From contig KQ964245.1 of NCBI GenBank assembly GCA_001566295.1, positions 1,183,524 to 1,247,523 of the forward strand: a stretch of DNA of 64,000 nt. The letters are read 5' to 3'. The DNA comes from Microdochium bolleyi (lineage: Eukaryota; Ascomycota; Sordariomycetes; Xylariales; Microdochiaceae). Of this stretch, positions 60,694-64,000 are shown piece by piece; the stretch's first letter is position 1, and each line of letters begins with the position of its first letter. A program made the position numbers and the translations under genes. Below the pieces are notes generated by a model. It saw nothing but the letters and a program-made list of their open reading frames with translations, ran no database searches and was not told where the DNA came from.

Positions 60694-62722
60694 TTCGGTC
60701 ACCTCGGTGTCCGTGTCGGCACCCTTTTAGTGACTGTGTCTCAAGGTTGAGATTCTCAGAGTATCCATATAGTGTCATCTACTCGGGTCAAGAACCACCT
60801 GGTGCTGTGGTGGCCATTGCCCACATTCAGCTCGTGCTTCCGGTGGAATGTCAAGTCACGACGACAGCCTCGTGGGTATTGCCACCTCGTGCATGTTGCC
60901 AACCACGCTCGGACTATCATGAACACCCCAGTAACTGCGCTCCAGAGTGGTGTCAGGCAGCGTGGCGTTTGCGACGACCGCTAATGATCTGCAACCTGCA
61001 GCATGTCAGCCTGACACGATCTGCCAATTTGGGCATCCGACACAGCAAGGATTACAGCCGGCGAGTTTGCCAGAACCCTCGGCCAAGGAAACGCTTCATA
61101 GATGTGATGGGTTCAAGGACACTTGTGTTCTGTCACTGGCATGAGCATCGTGCAGTCACGATCAACCACAGCCCAGCTGACCAAAAGGACACACGGCGGA
61201 AGCCACGATCCCATGGCAAGGCCAGATGCTGTTCAGTCTTAGACAACGGCAGCGTGACCTCCCTGCAGCGCTTGTGAAGTGCCGATGGCGTGTAGCATTG
61301 CCGCGGGAATATGACGGGCAGGTGCTCTAGCAGAAGCTGTGCTGAAACACGCATGGAAGGCAATCGCGGAAGCTCGCTCCCAAGGCCGGGCGGACTACCA
61401 CATTCGGAGGTGCGGTCAACGGCCTTGAGGAAGCTCGGATCGCGTGATGGGCACAACGACCAAGGACGGGTCGCTCCGTGTTTCCGCAGCACCGGGGGGA
61501 CCAGGGCCACCAATAGCTTCAGGGGCCCTGGACACACGACCATCACCTCCAGGTGTTGCGCAAGTCACATTGGGCCCCCAATGAGCGGAGTGGCACTCCT
61601 CAGACGCCGAGAATATCGGTGAAGGGGTGGCCTCTGTGGAGGCGTCGTCGAACCTTTGAGGGTGGGCAGGGCTGGACCACTGAAGCTCCGAATCTAGGAG
61701 GGATATCTGGGACTTGACCCAAACCTTACAGGGCAGGGAGGCTAGAGACGGCGGCGGCGCAGGGGCTCGCCCGGGCTAGGGCAAGCATCCTCAAGAGTTG
61801 CTGGCCGGGCATTGCTCCGTGTCGTATTCACGTCGGTCACGCCCGAGGCTCGTAGAGCGGCCAAGGGGTCTCTGGTCTGGTGCGGGGTTCTCTCCGGAGT
61901 CTGTAATGCGGCCGCGATGTGGTGCAGTGCGAAGATGGATGAGAGCAGGATCTGGCAGATTCGCTCGAGTTCCGAAGTTGTTGAGGCTGTCAAGTGGCCA
62001 GCCCGGACGCCTGGGGCGCTGGCTGGCAGCAAGGCACAGTTTCGACGCGTGTGTGGGGCCTATCAGAGGGCGGGCGGATGCTGGTCTGCTGCGTGCTTGC
62101 CGGATGGGATGGAGCACTCGAGCACTCGAGCACTTGGAGCAAGCAGACATGCACAAGTGCCCCACCAGCCACCCTTTGAGACGTACCCTACCCGACCGGC
62201 CCAGCCTGGACGTCGAGCGAGGCCAGGCCAAACCGCTGCGCGCAGGGAGCGCGGGGTGAAAAATACTGCCTGTACTCCGTCCCAGGCGCCACAGCGAGCA
62301 GCGAAAACGCATGTCCCGTTCCAGGAAAATCTGACGGCCAGCCAGCTTACCAGTCCAGTCAGTCCAGTCTGTCGGCCGCCTCGCTTCTCCCCGACACTGA
62401 CTGGCCAACAACCACTTCGACGACCATCGACTCGCCGCCGCCCTCGACAGCAGCCTCCGTCGCCTCTGCCTTGCCTTGCCCCTCTGCCGCGACCCTCCGT
62501 CTCCGGTCTCTGCCAGACAGCACCGCGGATTGGCCCGTCCTGCAACAACTCAGCTCACATGCCCGACCTTCATCTCCTTCCCTAGCTCTCCGAGACGCTC
62601 CCCCGATCCGCGATCCGCATCTGCACCCGCGCCTGAGCTCACGACTCCTGCTAAACGCGGTCTTCCATCTCTGCCGGGCCTTCCGCAACCAGAGTCGACA
62701 CGGCCGACATCGCAAGCGTGCA
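60694..62722. other. Intergenic before the CXC gene
   Basis: Holds the SNG1-like 3' flank and the CXC-gene promoter and leader. GAGCACTC is repeated three times near 62110-62135. A CAGTC-type tandem repeat lies at 62351-62372. The last 250 bp are CT- and CCGCC-rich, typical of a fungal 5' leader. The open stretch at 61812-62585 overlaps others and is not called. Confidence 0.55.
62351..62372 (+). repeat. Short tandem CAGTC repeat
   Basis: CCAGTCCAGTCAGTCCAGTC lies about 370 bp upstream of the CXC gene. It has the same unit and the same sense relative to the gene as the repeat upstream of the hydrolase at 7899-7920. Confidence 0.75.
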
Positions 62723-64000
62723 ATGTCCTACTCAGCCAACAAGCGGCAGCGATCCAACACCTCGAGAGAAGTCTCCAACGGCTCCCCCCAGACTCCGGCC
62801 CCGGCACTCCGGCAAGTCCAACATCCTGCGGCGGCAGGCGGCGGTGGCAACAATGCTGGCGGAATTGTCCCTGCCAGCTCTTCAGCAATCGGGGCGAACC
62901 GCGGAGCGGTCTATGTCCACTCTCCTGGACCCGCGTCTCCCGGACTCGGCCTCGGCAACGGCACCTATGAAGTCCAGAACCCCGGCCGCCAGACCGTCAA
63001 CTATGGCCAGTATGCTGGCGGATCGGTGAACGGCCAGGTGCCCAATGGCTTTGATGCTACGGCATATCACACACCTCCGAATGGCTTCGCCCAGGCGTAC
63101 GGGTCACCCCAGCAGGCCAACAACTTTGCTGCGGCTCACTATGCGCAAACTTTTGCAGGAGGCCACCCGGCAGGCGTTCCAACAAGCCATTACGGCCATG
63201 TCCCGTCTGGCAACATTCAGGACGGTAGCTACGCACAGGTCCGCGCAGTGGCGCCATCCGACGGCATGTCATCGTATCCTCCCACTCCTCCGATAAACGG
63301 CCAACATCCATCAGATGCAACGCTGCAGAGCAATGCTCTCCTCAGTCAACAGGCTCTGTCGCAATATGCCGAGACCTTTGGCACACAGCCGTCACCACAC
63401 ACATCAATACCGTATCGGGGCAGCAACGCTTCCTATCCGGACGTCTCGCTAAATACACCTTACAGTTCCATCATACAAGATCCGAGCCCCAACGGAAGCA
63501 CACACCAGCCTGATGACCTGCAGGACGACGATAGCGAAGACGCGCAAGGAGAGATTGCCGATGATGCGACAATGGTCAGCCGCTCCGACAAGGACCTCCT
63601 CTTGTATATGCCATACCCATCCGATACATCGCAGTTGTACCCACACCCAGAAGCCGCCGACGCGCCGTCTCCGGACATGTCAAAACCACCCGACACGAAA
63701 TGCGCATGCAAAAAGGCACGCGGGAAGAAGAAAGGCTGTTTGTCATGCGAATGCTCAAAGTATGGCCGTGGATGCAGTACTGGCTGTGCTTGCGGAGCTG
63801 CCTGCGGCAATCCATTCGCTGACCTGTCAACATTCTTCGGCTCGACAGCCATGTTCACAAAACCGTGCGGTGCCAATCCCTGCTTCGCGACCTGGTTGGC
63901 AAACCAGCCAAATATCGAAGAGCTCGACGTGGATCTCATGGTAGACCTTATGCTCTACGACGACAGCTCATGGGCTGATATCCGGTCTGCATCGCCCGAC
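62723..64000 (+). CDS. CXC (tesmin/TSO1-like) cysteine-rich protein, 3' partial
   Basis: An open frame of 426 codons from an ATG to the window edge without a stop, so the gene continues beyond 64000. The first 320 residues are low-complexity, rich in Gly, Asn, Gln, Ser, Pro and Tyr, and probably disordered. An acidic DDDSEDAQGE segment precedes YMPYPSDTSQLYP. Residues 327-361 form a cysteine cluster: C-x-C-x9-C-x2-C-x-C-x6-C-x3-C-x-C-x3-C followed by GNPF. This is the spacing of one CXC unit of the tesmin/LIN54/TSO1 type, with a Lys-rich insertion after the first CxC pair. In those families such units bind zinc and recognise DNA. Known LIN54-type proteins have two CXC units joined by a short linker; here only one is seen within the window. 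It is likely a nuclear DNA-binding protein. Confidence 0.87.
   Translation, partial: MSYSANKRQRSNTSREVSNGSPQTPAPALRQVQHPAAAGGGGNNAGGIVPASSSAIGANRGAVYVHSPGPASPGLGLGNGTYEVQNPGRQTVNYGQYAGGSVNGQVPNGFDATAYHTPPNGFAQAYGSPQQANNFAAAHYAQTFAGGHPAGVPTSHYGHVPSGNIQDGSYAQVRAVAPSDGMSSYPPTPPINGQHPSDATLQSNALLSQQALSQYAETFGTQPSPHTSIPYRGSNASYPDVSLNTPYSSIIQDPSPNGSTHQPDDLQDDDSEDAQGEIADDATMVSRSDKDLLLYMPYPSDTSQLYPHPEAADAPSPDMSKPPDTKCACKKARGKKKGCLSCECSKYGRGCSTGCACGAACGNPFADLSTFFGSTAMFTKPCGANPCFATWLANQPNIEELDVDLMVDLMLYDDSSWADIRSASPD

Noticed and set aside
61812..62585. 257-codon frame before the CXC gene
   Set aside because: Spans CAGTC and GAGCACTC repeats and the CT-rich leader of the CXC gene. No protein features.

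Overview
The window reads as nuclear DNA of a filamentous ascomycete, most likely a Sordariomycete. The evidence is short introns (about 50-110 nt, one of 217 nt) with GT..AG ends and CTAAC/CTGAC-type branch sites, A or G at -3 of most start codons, and a fungal gene set: Zn2Cys6 and bZIP regulators, an AA9 polysaccharide monooxygenase, a CYP53-type P450, a mitochondrial acetylornithine aminotransferase and an SNG1/DUF3533 membrane protein. No rRNA, tRNA, CRISPR or intact transposon was recognised. Exon boundaries were worked out by hand from splice signals and reading-frame continuity. In every multi-exon model the exon lengths sum to a whole number of codons.

Layout. 1-5.1 kb: no supportable gene. 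5.1-12.8 kb, three minus-strand genes: an HSL-type alpha/beta hydrolase, acetylornithine aminotransferase (ARG8) and an AAAP amino-acid transporter. 16.8-23.3 kb, three plus-strand genes: an intronless, divergent TFIIB-like protein, the ribosome-biogenesis factor SDA1 and a CYP53-type benzoate 4-monooxygenase. 24.4-29.9 kb, two minus-strand genes: an AA9 LPMO (five exons) and an MFS anion-symporter-type transporter (six exons). 33.6-38.7 kb: an FMN-dependent alpha-hydroxy-acid dehydrogenase (+) facing a Zn2Cys6 transcription factor (-). 40.9-47.1 kb: a small secreted protein (+), a probable two-TM small membrane protein (-) and a zinc alcohol dehydrogenase with an 11-nt micro-exon (+). 47.1-55.5 kb: a gene-poor stretch. 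55.5-64 kb: a bZIP regulator (+), an SNG1-family membrane protein (+) and a CXC-domain protein that runs off the right edge (+).

How the genes may work together. The middle of the window groups functions suited to plant-biomass or aromatic-compound use: LPMO cleavage of polysaccharide, CYP53 hydroxylation of benzoate, an MFS carrier of the organic-anion/vitamin symporter type, a flavin 2-hydroxy-acid oxidase and a zinc ADH. This is a neighbourhood observation, not proof of a cluster. ARG8 has a perfect TGACTCA site 142 bp upstream, as expected for general (cross-pathway) amino-acid control. The items most worth follow-up are the divergent TFIIB paralogue, the single-unit CXC protein, the in-frame stop-free intron in the SNG1-like gene, and the FMN dehydrogenase that lacks a recognisable cytochrome b5 domain and begins beside a TACCTTAAGGTA palindrome.
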